Origin: Takakia lepidozioides
Lineage: Eukaryota > Streptophyta > Takakiopsida > Takakiales > Takakiaceae
Reading direction: 5' to 3'
Length of the DNA: 64,000 nt
NCBI GenBank assembly: GCA_030704615.1
Contig: CM060732.1
Location: 72,087,053-72,151,052 of the forward strand
Part shown: piece after piece, positions 36,051 to 48,332 of the stretch
Layout of the letters: every line of letters begins with the position of its first letter
How positions within the stretch are numbered: position 1 is the stretch's first letter
Program-made: the position numbers and the translations under genes
Notes under the pieces: generated by a model
The model's input: the letters and a program-made list of their open reading frames with translations, nothing else
Told to the model about the DNA's origin: nothing
Database searches by the model: none

Positions 36051-36789
36051 ATCAGACATCACATCAAATAACCACCCCATGTAGTTGCACTGAGCGCCCT
36101 CCCGAAATAAGGAAAAAAAAAAAAAACATTCAGAAAAATTGAGAAACCCAAGCCCTCCATAGCATCCCGACACTGAGCCTTGAAGGAAACAACAAATACC
36201 GACGCACACACCTATGGCACTCCCAACATCGGGCTGGATCCCATGCAATAGCAAACCAGCACCAGAATTAGGACAACACTCTGATTTCCATCCACTGTCA
36301 CCAAAATCAGTCAAAATCACCACCCCTTCAGTCAATTGCAGTTGTGGGCTGACCTCCCACCTATGCCGGGTAGACCCCACTATCATTTCTTGTGGATTTA
36401 TGGCACAGGAAATGCACTCAACAGTACATCATGGTCAATACTTTCAGGAAATGGTGGATGGTGTGAGTAGCTAAGTCACATATCAATGAATGAAGCAAGA
36501 CACTCGCATCTTTCCAAGAAGACATATTTTCACCAGTAATCACCACAAGAACAAATCCCATCTTCAAAGTGGTGAAAGCGGTTAGCGTCCCGTACAACAA
36601 TTGCTCGGCCAACAATCTTTGAGATGAATTTGGTGGAGGTGTGGCAGTCACCACACACTCGAAGATTCTTGATGAGACGGAGAGGCGTCCTAGGGGTCAT
36701 GTTGATCAGCCCAAAACCAATGGCCAGCTTCTGACTGTGGTGGCGAAGAGAAAATTCCTTTTCCTCCTCCCCACATCATGCAATACAAA
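36051..36789. other. Spacer between the inverted PPR pseudogenes
   Basis: No gene recognised. Confidence 0.45.
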
Positions 36790-37630
36790 GCGCCTGTCAG
36801 AGCTGCCAGGGCAGTGTTTAGAATGACATTTGGTACAATTCCAGCTTTGACGATATCCCCATGCACCTCTTTGCCCTTCTCTAGGGCTGCCAGGCTTGCA
36901 CGACGCCACATCTTGTTCAGCCATAGTGTTGAACACTCCCATTGCGTCCTAGATGCACCCACATTTTGCAAACATATCCACCAGGGTATTGTTCAGAATG
37001 ACAATTCCAGCTCTGAAGATGTCGCCATGGACCTCTTTGCCCCTTTCCAGAGCTGCCAGGCTTGCACACGCATTGCAAACGCACCCAAACGTGATGTGGT
37101 TGGGCTTCACCCCTTCTCCCATCATTTGTTCATAAGTCTCCAAAGCCTCCATACCACGTTCTTGCTGTGCATACCCTGCAAGCATCGCGTCCAATGGCAC
37201 CACATCTCGTTCAGCCATAGTGTTGACTCCCTTCGCATCCTTAATGCACCCACATTTGGCATACATGTCCACCAGAGCAGTTTGCAGAATGACATCTGGT
37301 ACAATTCCAGCTTTGACGATGTCACCATGGACCTCTTTGCCCTATTCCTGTCAGACTTGCACACGCACTGCAAACACAAACAAATGTGATGTGGTTGGGC
37401 TTCACCCTTTCGCGCAACATTTGCTCATAGGTCTCCAAAGCATTCCTACCACACCCGTGCTTGGTAAATCCTGCCAACATTATGTTCCACATGATCAAAC
37501 ATCGTTGAGGCATTCTGTTGAACACTTGGTGAGCATCCATGACGTGAATCCACTTTGGATAATGTGAGTGCGCATCTGCTTTCCAGCTTCCAGGCCTCCC
37601 ATCTTGATACACTTAAACAAGAGATAAGCA
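36790..37630 (-). pseudogene. PPR (PLS-type) pseudogene, minus strand
   Basis: Minus-strand frames carry at least three PPR modules: NRMPQRCLIMWNIMLAGFTK, ALETYEQMLRERVKPNHITF, then VDMYAKCGCIKDAKGV..NTMAERDVV, GYAQQERGMEALETYEQ, ASLAALERGKEVHGD and KAGIVPNVILNTAL. Frame shifts near 37330, 37000 and 36880 break it. The 5' portion (start, targeting peptide) and any E/DYW end are missing. Order and wording of modules match the plus-strand pseudogene at 34.6-35.3 kb, so the two form a diverged inverted pair. Confidence 0.85.
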
Positions 37631-37979
37631 TACGTATCTGAATCTGCTGAAATGCCTCATTGGTTTATAGTCTGTAGAGCCTCTGCCAGTCTGTCTTTCG
37701 CACGAAGTATCTTCACATGCCCAGAAGTGCCAGAAGAGGTATTGTGGACTCCCTCTCTTGATCATCTTTCAGAAGCTTACACTATATGGCTCATTCTCAC
37801 ACTGGTGTGAGATAAGCCTTGTATACTGTTCGATACCTTCTCGGTCAACGACCGTTGACCACAAAACTTAGAAGGTGTGAGCTTGGTGTAAACTAGTCTA
37901 CACAAAGCGACTTTTCTTGCTCAATCTACACCAACGAGATATTATAGGGGTGTAAGATTATGTGTAAAGTATGATGCCT

Positions 37980-38130
37980 CCCGAAAGGAGCGTAACTTAT
38001 GGTGTCTCTTCACCACAAGGGTTATTGCCTTCCAGTTGAAAGGTGGACACCTTCATGACACACCAGACCGTGGTTTGAACCCACAACCACATCCAACGTG
38101 GTATGTGCCCATTACCACTGGGCTACATAC
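37980..38130 (-). repeat. tRNA-derived SINE-like repeat, copy B
   Basis: Minus-strand A box TAGCCCAGTGG (38125-38115) and B box GGTTCAAACC (38081-38072). The body GACACCATAAGTTACGCTCC matches copy A. Confidence 0.7.
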
Positions 38131-39329
38131 TAATTGTCGATTATGTGTAAGAAAAGTCAGGTATGAACTACCCGTGATGTAAAAAAAACCAGGATCTCTT
38201 GTAGTGATATTATCTGTAACATTGTAAAAATAAGTTTATCTTCATCCCAAATGAGATTGAGTGTTGCTAGCCATCTACCATATCTACATGTTGGTATGAT
38301 TATTTTACAAGTTAGATGATTTTTCATGGAGCTATGACTTTTTAGGACTTGCACTTTGGGTTGTCACATTCCAAGTATGTCCACAATTGGACTCTCAAAC
38401 ACTAACTTGCACTTAGCCATTTTATACATGGACTCCGAATATAAAGTACCGTTGAGGAATAAGAGACATGGATGAATTTACAAGTAAACAATTTTATTCA
38501 TTTGTTAGTGAGCTATGGACTTTTATATCCCTCCACATATACCCAAAATTTCAAAAGTCCATGATGTTCAAAAAAATTCATATTTGAGTAGAACTCTTAA
38601 TGACAATATAAAGATTGTCATTATCTGCAAATTCTTATAACTAGATGGACAAATGTCCTATAGAATTGGGGACCTACAAATTAGTTATTTTTTAAATTAT
38701 GAAATAATTTTTAAAATAAATAAGATCTCAAAATATTTAAGATGGACCCCTTTACTAAAAGTGTTAGGCATATCATTATCTATGAATGTAAAAATATATT
38801 TGAACAAAAAATATAAATTAAGTTTTTGCCCATAGACTTTCATGGAGGTCACATCTGCCGTTTTTGAGCCACTTGATCCTGCACTCAGCCACTTCCTATT
38901 GGATGTAAGGGGTGGTTTGAACTACAAAGTGTCGTGCTGAGCAGGTGCTAGTTGCTGGGCAGATGCAGAGAGAAGTTCAGGGGGCTTCTGCCCCTGGGAG
39001 AGGCCTGAATGTGGAGGTTCCGAACGAACATGCTGGTGGAGAGCCTTCAAGGACTGACCTGGCATGGAGAGCGCAATCTTTTCCCAGGTGGACAGTCCGC
39101 CTCCATGTTGGCCACAATTAAAGCAAGCTACAAAGGTGGAATCTTCTATGATCTACGGATAGTGTAGTAATCTCATTCATCATTAATAGATAGTTTGACA
39201 AACTGGGTAAAATTGCTTCATTTGGCATCATGAGAACTATCTTTCCACAACCTGTTTCATGAAGCCTTGATGCAATAGTGTCAGTCTTCTAATCAGGGTC
39301 ATGACGCAAGTTCTGGGAGACTGGGTGCA
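38131..39329. other. AT-rich intergenic stretch
   Basis: No gene recognised; possible decayed retroelement sequence. Confidence 0.4.
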
Positions 39330-39720
39330 CATCTGAGGATCAAATACCGCTAGACATCATAAGTAGTATATTCCAAAGTGATTAGGAATGTCGAGCAAGT
39401 TGACCAGATATTGGTCTGGAATGAAAGGTACTGAGATGATTCTTGGACCCCAAAGTTTCCCATTTCTATTCCCCATTTTGGAAGACCAAGGGAATATATT
39501 CACATTGAATCCCTTGATATGAGGGTTGAATAACAAGGCCTGTGCAGCTGCTCAAACATGATTGAATAAAAACCACTGCTTTTTTCATGGCAGAACTGTT
39601 GCCTTAGTTCTCCTGGTCCTCCCAAATGCCTGATCGCCCAATCCCTAACATAGGCTCTGTTCACTTCCTTCCCCGGAAAATGCACAAGAATTCCAAACTC
39701 CTCCATTCCACTCTTTAGTG
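39330..39720 (-). pseudogene. Possible LINE ORF1 (DUF4283-like) fragment
   Basis: On the minus strand, a frame with ILVHFPGKEVNRAYVRDWAI and SSGFYSIMFEQ is followed, after a frame change, by LLFNPHIKGFNVNIFPWS. The spacing and wording resemble the DUF4283 domain of plant LINE ORF1 proteins. There is one frameshift and the ends are undefined. The call is tentative. Confidence 0.4.
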
Positions 39721-39959
39721 AAGGTCTGGAATGTCCATAGAAATCATAGGAATGTCATTTCCATATTTTCCTGACTAGGCATAGTGTTCTCAGGCCAATC
39801 CTCTACTGGAGGGGGAGACATTGGCATCTCCAGTAACGCCAAGTCAAGCCTTGGAAACTTAAGAAGCGGAAGAGGAGGAGAGAGAGGATTAAAGGGTAAA
39901 GAGGACCTTTGGGGAAGCCAATCCTAGAACGAACATGGTGCGCCAGGGAAAGGGTATGA

Positions 39960-40778
39960 TTGTTTCTCAGCGACGAGTCCTTGGGAAAACGGAATCCCTG
40001 TGATTCCTTGAGCTTGAATTTGTTGCTTCCAGCTGGCGGCAATTGTCAGCGGCCTCCGCATCTCTCCTTCGACAATCATCAACAACACCCAACCAGTCCC
40101 ACAAAGCACCCCCCCCCCCCCAAGGCTATGCCAAGTCCTTCTCCTTCTCTACTCAAGGTTCATTCTTCCCCTTCCCTATGTATTTTCTTTCAGGTGCTCT
40201 CGAGGGATCGTTTCAGATGCTGGTTACTATGTTGTAAGATCCACCACATGAGGAGACAAATCAAACAACACCTTCCAACCTTCGAGTTACCGGACTCAAC
40301 TCCTTCAGGTTCCATTAACTCTGGCAATGGGGCCTCGGAGAAGCACCCTCTGATTACAAATCCTTACTGTCTACAGATTTCTTCCCAGCAAACGTTAGCA
40401 TAACCTCCCTTACGATATCCAAGGTCTCAACCAGTCAATTTCAGTTGGTAGGTTCTCATAATGTTCAACCAACATGGCCTCAGAGGTATCTTCATCCAAT
40501 TCAGTAAGAAAAGTCTTAATAAATCTCCATTGCAACACCTTAGGGTCAAATCACTCTGCCCTCAAGACCAACGGGTAAAACATTTCTTTGACAAAAAGTA
40601 GGCCATCAAATGGGACTCATAGTTTGTGCCTCCACCATCCATCTAATGATTATTAACCTCCAATCATCGAATATCAGGGGGTTGGGCACGGACCCAACTT
40701 CCCTCAAAAGTGTTAAAGTTAAATCCAAGCTTGCCCCTTTCCTTCAAAAGGTTGTCCATAGTATTTTAACAGGAGCAT
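39960..40778 (+). pseudogene. LINE, ORF1 zinc knuckle remnant and start of ORF2 endonuclease
   Basis: The frame at 39960-40403 is Pro/Ser-rich. It contains RCWLLCCKIHHMRRQ, a CCHC-like knuckle with one extra residue and Ile for the last Cys, as in LINE ORF1 proteins. From about 40640 the frame LQSSNIRGLG...KSKLAPFLQ is the N-terminus of an L1-type endonuclease. It stops at 40778, where the LTR retrotransposon begins, and resumes at 58788. A poly(C) run of 13 lies at 40109-40121. Confidence 0.6.
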
Positions 40779-41150
40779 TGTCATGGTTTTAGTCATGGTT
40801 ATCTAGAATTACCTATTTCTAGTTAACTAGGACATTTTAGCTATTTATATTTATAATTATATTTTGTGTGTTGGGACTTCATTTGGTCTCACATGCCAAG
40901 TGAGGTGTCGAGCCTCACTTGAGACATGGGGATAGGTTTTCCCCTTGTGAGGATGGAGGAGGCTCATCTTCTTGTAGTTGAGCCTCTATGAGCCTCTCTC
41001 ACCTCCATAGCTCTAGGTATTGAGAGGGAGTGTGGTGAGGGCTTTGTATGGTGGATTCCCTTAGCAAGGGTGCCCTTGGCTTGACTTACTTTATGTGATT
41101 GAGTGGATTCATGAGTGGAGGGTTTCGATTGTGTTCACTTTCATTATCAC
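40779..41150 (+). repeat. 5' LTR core of the outer element
   Basis: Begins TGTCATGGTTTTAGTCATGG. It matches 58332-58700 up to TTCATTATCA, after which the two sides diverge. The true inner end of the 5' LTR is therefore not defined. Confidence 0.7.
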
Positions 41151-42490
41151 TACAAGAAGATCACCTTATGCTTGTGAGGGCGGAGTGTAAGGATAGTTTT
41201 GCACTTGTGTTGGTGTACACCAAGGAGTGAGAGAGCTAGGAATAACTCAAGTATCTCATAAGGCTTGCAAGGTGTTGCAAGGGAGAGTGTGTTTGCATTG
41301 CATCAAGGAGGTGGAGAGCTCAAGGAGAGAGCTCTTGAGTTACAAGACTTTGCAAGTACTGCAGGGAGAAAGTCTTGTGTGTGTGGAATCAAAAGGTTGA
41401 AAGTTTGAGAAGAAGGAGCGACATCTCTTGTATCTCAAGTGTTGTGACAACCATTTGCCAAGGAAGTGGCTTCTATGGTGAAAATAATGCATTGAGGGTT
41501 TGTAGAAGCACTATTGTGCACCGAGGGTTTGAGAGCTTGGAAAAGAGCTCTTGCATCACAAGAGAAGCGTCTTGTGTGTGGAGAAGATAGACACTAGGGT
41601 TTCAAGAGCAAGCTCTAGTTGTTCATGGTGTGAAAGAAAAGCCAAAGAGCGGCACATGCTTGGGTTAGAAACACCATAGAAGAAGTACAACAAGGATAGC
41701 TTGAGGAGCATTGAGTAGCTCAAGAGAAGCTAAGAAATGGTTGTTTTATCCATGGTGAAATGAAGCCCAGTGGGGTTTCATTTGGTTGACAAACAAGCAA
41801 GCTAAGGCGCTAGAAGGGAGTGCTTTTGCTAGTTCTATGAGTTCTTGGATTGCTCTTGGTGAAGCAAGTGGTTGACCAAGCAAGTGGCGCATGTGTGGAG
41901 CATGCTTTCCAAGTGTGGCTTCCAACTTCAAGCTTGAGGAGAGCTAGAAGGTGAAGGGAACAAGTGATTCTTTTGTGTATGAGGTGATGCTTATGTGGAG
42001 CATGTTTTCAGCCCATTGAGGCTTCTATTTTCAAGCCTTGGAGAGCAAGAAGAAAGGAAAAGGGTTGGTTTCCACTTAGGTGAAGGAAAAGCACTTGTAG
42101 AGTACATGTTTGAGTTGGGGTTTCAACCTTAAGCTTGAGGAGAGCACGACTCTTGAGCTAGCAAATGAAGGGACTTGAATCTTCCTCTTTGCATGAGATG
42201 GAGATGTATTGATGCTTGGAGAAGCAACACATAGAAGCCAAGAATAGAGCATGTGTATGGATGGCCAAAGAAGAATACATGAATGAGTGCAAGACTTGGT
42301 TGCTTGTCAAATGAGGTAAAAACTTGATTCTTGAGCTCCAAAAGAGAAGTAAAGCTTGTTGTGTGGCAAATGCATTGCTAGGTGAGATGGAATCGTTGTG
42401 GCTTGAGATGAAGAAGATCAAGGTAGTTTGCCTTGGTATCTCATAGACGTCATGGATGCTTGAGGAGAGCAAGCATGAAGCTCAAGGAAG

Positions 42491-42562
42491 CCAAACCCTA
42501 GCTTGGAATGCACAAACCCTAGCATGGGATGCAGAAACCCTAGCATGAGATGCACATGAAAC
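42491..42562. repeat. 21-bp tandem array, about 3 units
   Basis: AAACCCTAGC(T/A)TG-(A/G)ATGCA units follow one another three times, then once more in part. Confidence 0.75.
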
Positions 42563-42573
42563 CCTAGGGTCAT

Positions 42574-42673
42574 GGGAACAGTCACCAAAATGTGGGAACG
42601 GTCATCGTAGTCTGGGAACCGTCACCGTAGTCTAGGAACGGTCACCAAGGTGTGGGAACGGTCACTATAGGCT
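42574..42673. repeat. 20-bp tandem array x 5
   Basis: Five units of the form GGGAACGGTCACCNNNGTNT run head to tail with exact period 20. Confidence 0.9.
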
Positions 42674-42704
42674 GGGAACATAGTGACATATAAAGACAAT
42701 ATTT

Positions 42705-42970
42705 GGAGGCCTATTTGCGGTCCTTGAAGGCCAAGTTTTGGCAAGTTTTTGGAGCCTTTGGAAGGCTATGTGGAGGACCATTTGGGGTTTTTGAAGGCCA
42801 ATATTTGGAAAGTTTTTGGAGCCTTTGGAAGGTTGTTTGGAGGGTTGTTTGGGATCCTTGGAGGCCGATATTTGGCGAGCTTGAGGAGTCTTTGGCGACT
42901 TGTTGAAGGACTATTTGGGGTCCTTGAGGGCCGAGATTTGGCAGGCTCTTGGGGCCTTGGTGTACTGTTT
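42705..42970. repeat. 67-bp tandem array x 4
   Basis: Four units (67, 67, 67, 65 bases) share GGAGG--TATTTGGGGTCCTT, GAAGGCC-ATATTTGG and TTTTGGAGCCTTTGG blocks. Confidence 0.9.
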
Positions 42971-43538
42971 GGAGTACCATTGTCCAAGCTTTGGGAGTCT
43001 TAGTGAAATTGTTTGAGAGACACCTTGAGGGATCTTAGAGAGTTATTTGAGAGATCCTTGAAAGGTCTTGTCTATTGCTTAAGCAAGAGAGTGTGGAGAT
43101 AGGGTAGTGGGATGAGAGCATGTTGTGATAGGAATTGCTTTAGTCTCTCTTCCTTGTAGTCTTCCACCCTCTCTGTAGGCCAAAACCTTTCCGTAGATGG
43201 AGGCAAGAGTCAGTCTGGGTTTGGGCTGGGGTGTCTTGCAGGAGTGACACTGTGGAGTGTTTTTGGTGTGGGGGAGTTACTGTTTTGATTTCTTTTTGCT
43301 TGGATCCCCTCCACACATGCATGCTTGACTGTGCGCCATGTTAGTTTTGTGTGGGTGCTTGTTTTCATAGGAGGTTGGTCTGGATTTTATCACTGGTCAA
43401 TCCTAGAGCGTGTTGTCGATGGTGAGGCTGGGGTGATGACCAGTCAGACCATCATTGTTCTGTTATGGTGAGGCTAGGTTGATGACCAACAGACCATAGG
43501 AGTGCTTGCGGTGGATGCAGGTGCAGGTACAGGTCTAC

Positions 43539-44261
43539 TGTCGCACACCTCAGTTCGGTAAACTCCCCTTCAAGTCATAATTACTCGCTTTGATGCGCGC
43601 GCCTGACTCCCAACCTGGCCGCCGGGCCAACTTGGAGTTTCGGCTGCTCACCGGGACATAACGGTCCCCTTCCGCTTCCCTCTAAACCCTCCACCTATTT
43701 GGGACTAGGAGAATTCCCTTTGGTAGATGGCAGTCCGGAACAGCTCCCCACTCTTTGGTCGCTTTCCGGCTCGCTCGCTTACTCACTAGTTTTTGGTCAC
43801 CAACGGGCTTGCACCGTTCTCGGGGTTACTACTCCCTATATATACTTCTGTAGCTGTCCGCGGGGGTTTCATAACCAGCCATGCCATTTTATGGCGAACC
43901 ACCACGAAAACCCTCGACTCCCGGTGGTGAGTCGTGGTGAGTCTTGGCCCACTCACCGCGGCCCCAATGGACCGTGATGAGTCCCAAGACTCCCCACGAC
44001 TCCCACCTCGAGGTCTCCACCCCATGGTGAGTCCTATGCCACCCCCACTAAGTCCCACTAAGCTACCACCACCCCTTGTGGAGCCACCTCCACCGCAACC
44101 CGGTGTGCGGGGCTCCACCTAGTGAGCGCCTCCGCCTCCTTGAGTGCCTTGGGCACTCAAGGTTGCTTCAGCCCCCCATACCTATCGCTGCCGCTGCCCC
44201 CACCACAGGGGCAGCCCTCATGTGTCCCGACCCCCTGCCCTCAAGGCAAAGGGCCGCGACA
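43539..44261 (-). repeat. 3' LTR of the chromovirus
   Basis: 723 bp, TG...CA, one base shorter than the 5' LTR. The polypurine tract is expected just inside it; the minus strand there reads GTTGGTAGGGGTGTG, a weak match. Confidence 0.93.
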
Positions 44262-45167
44262 CACACCCCTACCAACAGGGAGTCGATGTCCTCATCGACT
44301 TGTCCATTTTGTAGAAACGAACATCCAAGTTGTGGCGTCCCACATCAAGGAGTTTGTTTCCGTACCATGGCGTCCCATGGCAAAGAACCAAACCCCACAC
44401 TTGACTCCACTCTCCACTAGCTAGTTCGGCCGACTTCCTCCAAGTCCCGGCCAAGGGTGGAGCCTCTCCAGCTCCTCCCAGTGCACTCTTCTTGGCCTAC
44501 TTCAAGGCCAAGGAACGATCCTCCCCGAGGATCGAATCGCCTTACTGCAACAACATTGCTTGCGATCGCTCATGATGCCGCTTTTGGCATCACCTTGAGC
44601 AAGGGTTCACCTGGAACCCTCTTTGACTAGGAAGATAACCTTGAACCAACCGTGCGCCCCAATCACTACAATTGGGTCCGCCTTGGAATGCTGGCCTGAG
44701 GTACGGGAACACGCCGAAGCCGCACTACGACTTCGTCCCGAGGCTACACGATTATAGTACGTGAACGGAAGCACGTAGCTTCCGCGTTAGCCCGCACTAC
44801 AAGGCAACCCCCTCGGTAGCGCAGTTATAGTACGCGCACGCGCCAGGTGCGCACTAGCACTTGAACTCCCAAATAAGGCGCAAGTTTCCTTGCCCCTTGG
44901 ATGGGAGTCACCCGATTTCGGCACTGCGCAAACACACGATTAACCCAATTTACCTCTCCCACTTTTGTAAGCTAGCATGCATTCTACACACTAGCCAACC
45001 ACACCATGCATCACCATTCCAAACACAATAGGACGCACAATATTTGGAACCCATTTCCTTTATCACAAATTTTTGTACAATACAAGTTTTTGCAATCGGA
45101 TTCCTGAGCTAGCTAAACCGGGCTAAGCATGCATTTCCTCTCCCACGCTCCAAGGTTGATGTCCCCA
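44262..45167 (-). other. 3' noncoding region of the chromovirus
   Basis: About 900 bases between pol stop and 3' LTR with no long frame. Confidence 0.6.
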
Positions 45168-48100
45168 TCAACGCTTCTTCCGCTTTTGAGGTCGCCCTTC
45201 GAACGCTGCAACTGCCTCGGATGCGTTTCCCATTTCTGAGGCACGCACCCAAGATGCCTCCACAAGATGATAGCCCTTCCATTTGACGAGATACTCCGTT
45301 TCTCGGTTCTTGAACCTCCTCGACTTAAGTATTGCCTCCACCTCGTACTCGGGTTCATTTTCATGATCCAACAGCATAGGTGGCGGACGCAACACTTGCT
45401 GCCGATTCGGACGTGCTTCATCTTTGAAGTAAGGCTTCAAAAGGGAGACATGGAATACTGGGTGCACCTTGCTGTTTGCTGGCAGCTCCAATTCATACAC
45501 ATCCTCATTCATAACCCTTCGAATGCGAAAGGGACCCGCATACGGAGGTACGAACTTCGGACTCATTTCCGGAGGTAGTCGAAAATTCTTGATGTTCAAC
45601 CAGACCTCTGTGCCTGCCTCAAACTTCACTTCCCTCCGCTTCCGATTCGCCTGCCTTTCATACCGTTTCCTAGCTTTGGCAATGTTGTACTTTGCGAGCT
45701 TCAACAAACGCTCGCGTTCTTCCAGTACCGCCGCTACTGCCGGTTCCTCAACGTCCTGGGCGGCCCAACTTGTCGGCACCAGAGGTGCTTTTCCATAGAC
45801 CAATACAAAAGGGGAAACTCCCGTCGCGGAGTGTTCTGTGTTATTATAACAGAACTCTGCCGCGTCTAAGTGTTCCATCCAGTCTGATTGGTCTGCCGAC
45901 ACGTAATTCCGCAAGAATTGCTTCACTACGGAATTCACTCTTTCCGTTTGGCCGTCCGTCGTAGGTCGGAAGGCGGTGCTCATCTTCAGCCTCGTCCCCA
46001 TCTTCTTCCAAAGTGCTCTCCAGAATTTACTCGTAAACTTTGGGTCGCGGTCCGAGACAATATCCTTCGGGACTCCATGATGCTTTAAGACGTGGGCGAA
46101 GTAAAGTCGCCCTGTCTCCTGCGCAGTCGCCGTCTCCTTGGTGGGGATGAAATGGGCCATTTTACTGAACCTATCTACCACCACCATGATTGCATCGAAT
46201 CCTTTTGACAGCGGCATAGCAGTCATGAAATCCATCGAGACGCTTTCCCAAGTCCCCTCTGGAATCGGCAAGGGTTGTAACAGCCCCGCTTGCTTTTTAT
46301 ACTCGCTCCGGTTTTGTTGGCATGTGGTGCATGTCTTTACATACTCCTCTACCTCCTCCCTCAGTTTGGGCCAGAAATACTCTTTCTTCAAGAGTGCCGC
46401 AGTGCGCTTGGCTCCACCGTGGCCCGCAAGCGGGCTATCATGGCATTCTCTCAAGAGACTATCCCTGATCCCTCCCTTTGGCACATAGAGACGTTTTTGC
46501 TTATACCGGAGCAGTCCGTTTTGCAAGTGGAACTGCGATTTAACCCCCATTCTCAAGTTCTGCATCACGCACTTTGCCAGCTCATCCTTCCGGCAAGCCT
46601 TCCGGATCTTCCTTTGGAGCGCCGTCTCGCCCTTGTACACCAACAAGAGCTGCTGCTTTCTACTTAAAGCATCGGCCACCACATTGTCCCGTCCCGGTTT
46701 GTACTGGATATCCACGTCGAACACTGCCAAAGTATCTTGCCACCTAAGTTGTTTTGGGGACAACTTGGGCTGCGTGGCAAAATACTTCACCGTGACATTG
46801 TCCGTGAACACCTTCACTGGGTTGGAACCAACATAGTGGCGCCAGAGTTCAAGGCAATGTACCACCGCCTTCATCTCTTTTTCGTGCGTCGGCCACCGTC
46901 GCTCCACTTCATTCAGTTTCTTACTTTCGTAAGCCACTGGACGTCCATCTTGCATAAGTACACCCCCAATTGCGAAGTCCGATGCATCTGTATGAATCTC
47001 AAACGGACGATCGAACTCCGGGATTTTTAAGACTGGAGCTTCCGTCATCCGCTGCTTCAATTCGGCAAAAGCTTGGCCACAAAATGTGTTCCATACCCAG
47101 ACTTTGGATTTACACAGAAGGTCCGACAGCGGCCCCGCGATCTTGGCGAAATTTCTCACATACTTCCGGTAATAGGAGGCGAGTCCTAGGAAGGATCGCA
47201 CTCCCGAGACCGAAGTCGGAGGCTCCCAGTCCAAGATCGCCCTCACCTTTCTGTCATCCATTTTGATCCCATCCTGTGTAATCACGTGCCCCAAGAACTC
47301 CACTTTTGTGACCCCGAATTCGCACTTTGAAGCTTTGGCATACAGCTTCCCTTCTCGCAATTTTTGGAACACCCTTTTGAGGTGCTCCAGGTGCTCCTCC
47401 TTTGTTTTCGAGTACACCAAGATGTCGTCGATGTACACGATCACAAAGTCATCCAACCACTCCTGGAAAAGGCTGTTCATCAGCGTGCTAAATGTCGCTG
47501 GTGCATTGGTGAGCCCAAAAGGCATCACCAAGAACTCATATGAACCATACCTTGTCCTGCACGCGGTCTTCTCCTCATCTCCTTCCGCCACCCGAATTTG
47601 GTGATAGCCGGAGCGCAAGTCGATCCGGCTAAAATACTTCGCTCCTGCCAACCGATCGAAGAGGTCGTCGATCCTTGGCAAAGGGTACCGGTTTTTGATA
47701 GTCACCTTATTCAGAGCCCTGTAATCGACACACATCCGCAGCGTCCCATCCTTCTTGTCTGCAAATAGCACCGGGGCTCCGTAAGGTGACTTACTCGGCC
47801 GGATGTACCCCTTTGACATTAGATCTTTGAGCTGAGTCTTCAGCTCGACCAACTCTTTGTGGCTCAACCGGTAGGGCGCCTTGGCAGGCGGTTCCGATCC
47901 CGGTATCACCTCAATTTTGTGGTCAACTCCTCTTCGCGGTGGCAAGCCGCTTGGTAAATCCTCCGGCATCACATCCTGGTATTTCTCCAAAATCCCCTTG
48001 ATCCAATCTGGGCTCGGCTCCTCATCGCCTTCTCCTTTCACTTCTCTAATGTAAAGCAAAAACTGGGACTCGTGTGTCTCCTCCACGGCCCACTCCTTTG

Positions 48101-48332
48101 CTGATAGAAGGTTTATTCGCCCTCCCACGGATTTGGGCGTTTCCGACACTCGTAAAACCTCGCCACCATTCCCACATGGCAGCGTGACTACTCTCTTGCG
48201 GCCATCTATGACCGCTCCGGATTTGCTCAAAAAGGTCATTCCCAAAATGAGATCCACTCCATCGATCTCGCAGATAGTGAAGTTCTCACGTCCCTCCCAA
48301 CTCCCCAGTTGAAGAGGAACATCAAACGCCAA
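45168..48332 (-). CDS. Chromovirus pol: protease end, RT, RNase H, integrase, chromodomain
   Basis: An uninterrupted frame of about 1054 codons. It starts within the protease (ILGMTFL is the second retropepsin signature). RT follows with [30 protein letters not shown] and the catalytic YIDD. RNase H has the [11 protein letters not shown] start and the DALSR end. Integrase has an H2C2 finger (H-x3-H...CTTCQQ) and core motifs [16 protein letters not shown] and [10 protein letters not shown]. The C-terminus is a chromodomain ([16 protein letters not shown]), which in chromoviruses binds methylated histone H3 and steers insertion. The N-terminal end has no ATG because it depends on the preceding gag-protease frame, offset by one base. 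Apart from that junction nothing looks broken. Confidence 0.93.
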   Translation of the reverse strand: MAFDVPLQLGSWEGRENFTICEIDGVDLILGMTFLSKSGAVIDGRKRVVTLPCGNGGEVLRVSETPKSVGGRINLLSAKEWAVEETHESQFLLYIREVKGEGDEEPSPDWIKGILEKYQDVMPEDLPSGLPPRRGVDHKIEVIPGSEPPAKAPYRLSHKELVELKTQLKDLMSKGYIRPSKSPYGAPVLFADKKDGTLRMCVDYRALNKVTIKNRYPLPRIDDLFDRLAGAKYFSRIDLRSGYHQIRVAEGDEEKTACRTRYGSYEFLVMPFGLTNAPATFSTLMNSLFQEWLDDFVIVYIDDILVYSKTKEEHLEHLKRVFQKLREGKLYAKASKCEFGVTKVEFLGHVITQDGIKMDDRKVRAILDWEPPTSVSGVRSFLGLASYYRKYVRNFAKIAGPLSDLLCKSKVWVWNTFCGQAFAELKQRMTEAPVLKIPEFDRPFEIHTDASDFAIGGVLMQDGRPVAYESKKLNEVERRWPTHEKEMKAVVHCLELWRHYVGSNPVKVFTDNVTVKYFATQPKLSPKQLRWQDTLAVFDVDIQYKPGRDNVVADALSRKQQLLLVYKGETALQRKIRKACRKDELAKCVMQNLRMGVKSQFHLQNGLLRYKQKRLYVPKGGIRDSLLRECHDSPLAGHGGAKRTAALLKKEYFWPKLREEVEEYVKTCTTCQQNRSEYKKQAGLLQPLPIPEGTWESVSMDFMTAMPLSKGFDAIMVVVDRFSKMAHFIPTKETATAQETGRLYFAHVLKHHGVPKDIVSDRDPKFTSKFWRALWKKMGTRLKMSTAFRPTTDGQTERVNSVVKQFLRNYVSADQSDWMEHLDAAEFCYNNTEHSATGVSPFVLVYGKAPLVPTSWAAQDVEEPAVAAVLEERERLLKLAKYNIAKARKRYERQANRKRREVKFEAGTEVWLNIKNFRLPPEMSPKFVPPYAGPFRIRRVMNEDVYELELPANSKVHPVFHVSLLKPYFKDEARPNRQQVLRPPPMLLDHENEPEYEVEAILKSRRFKNRETEYLVKWKGYHLVEASWVRASEMGNASEAVAAFEGRPQKRKKR

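Larger units (their letters stand above)
41151..43538 (+). other. Long leader of the outer element
   Basis: About 2.4 kb with no open reading frame of note. It is G-rich, with GAGGAGAGC and CTTGAGG words repeated throughout, and ends in three tandem arrays (next entries) and a spacer. It continues at 50514-50640 after the inner insertion. Confidence 0.6.

Noticed and set aside
36949-37272. The best-preserved minus-strand frame as a functional PPR gene
   Set aside because: Modules are broken by frame changes on both sides, with no start, targeting peptide or C-terminal domain; kept as pseudogene.
42703-42906. Tryptophan/glycine-rich open frame that could look like a small protein
   Set aside because: It is an in-frame reading of the 67-bp tandem array in the retrotransposon leader; no start context or conservation beyond the repeat.
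45267-47604. Many plus-strand frames across the chromovirus
   Set aside because: Antisense shadows of the pol frame; none shows a recognisable domain.
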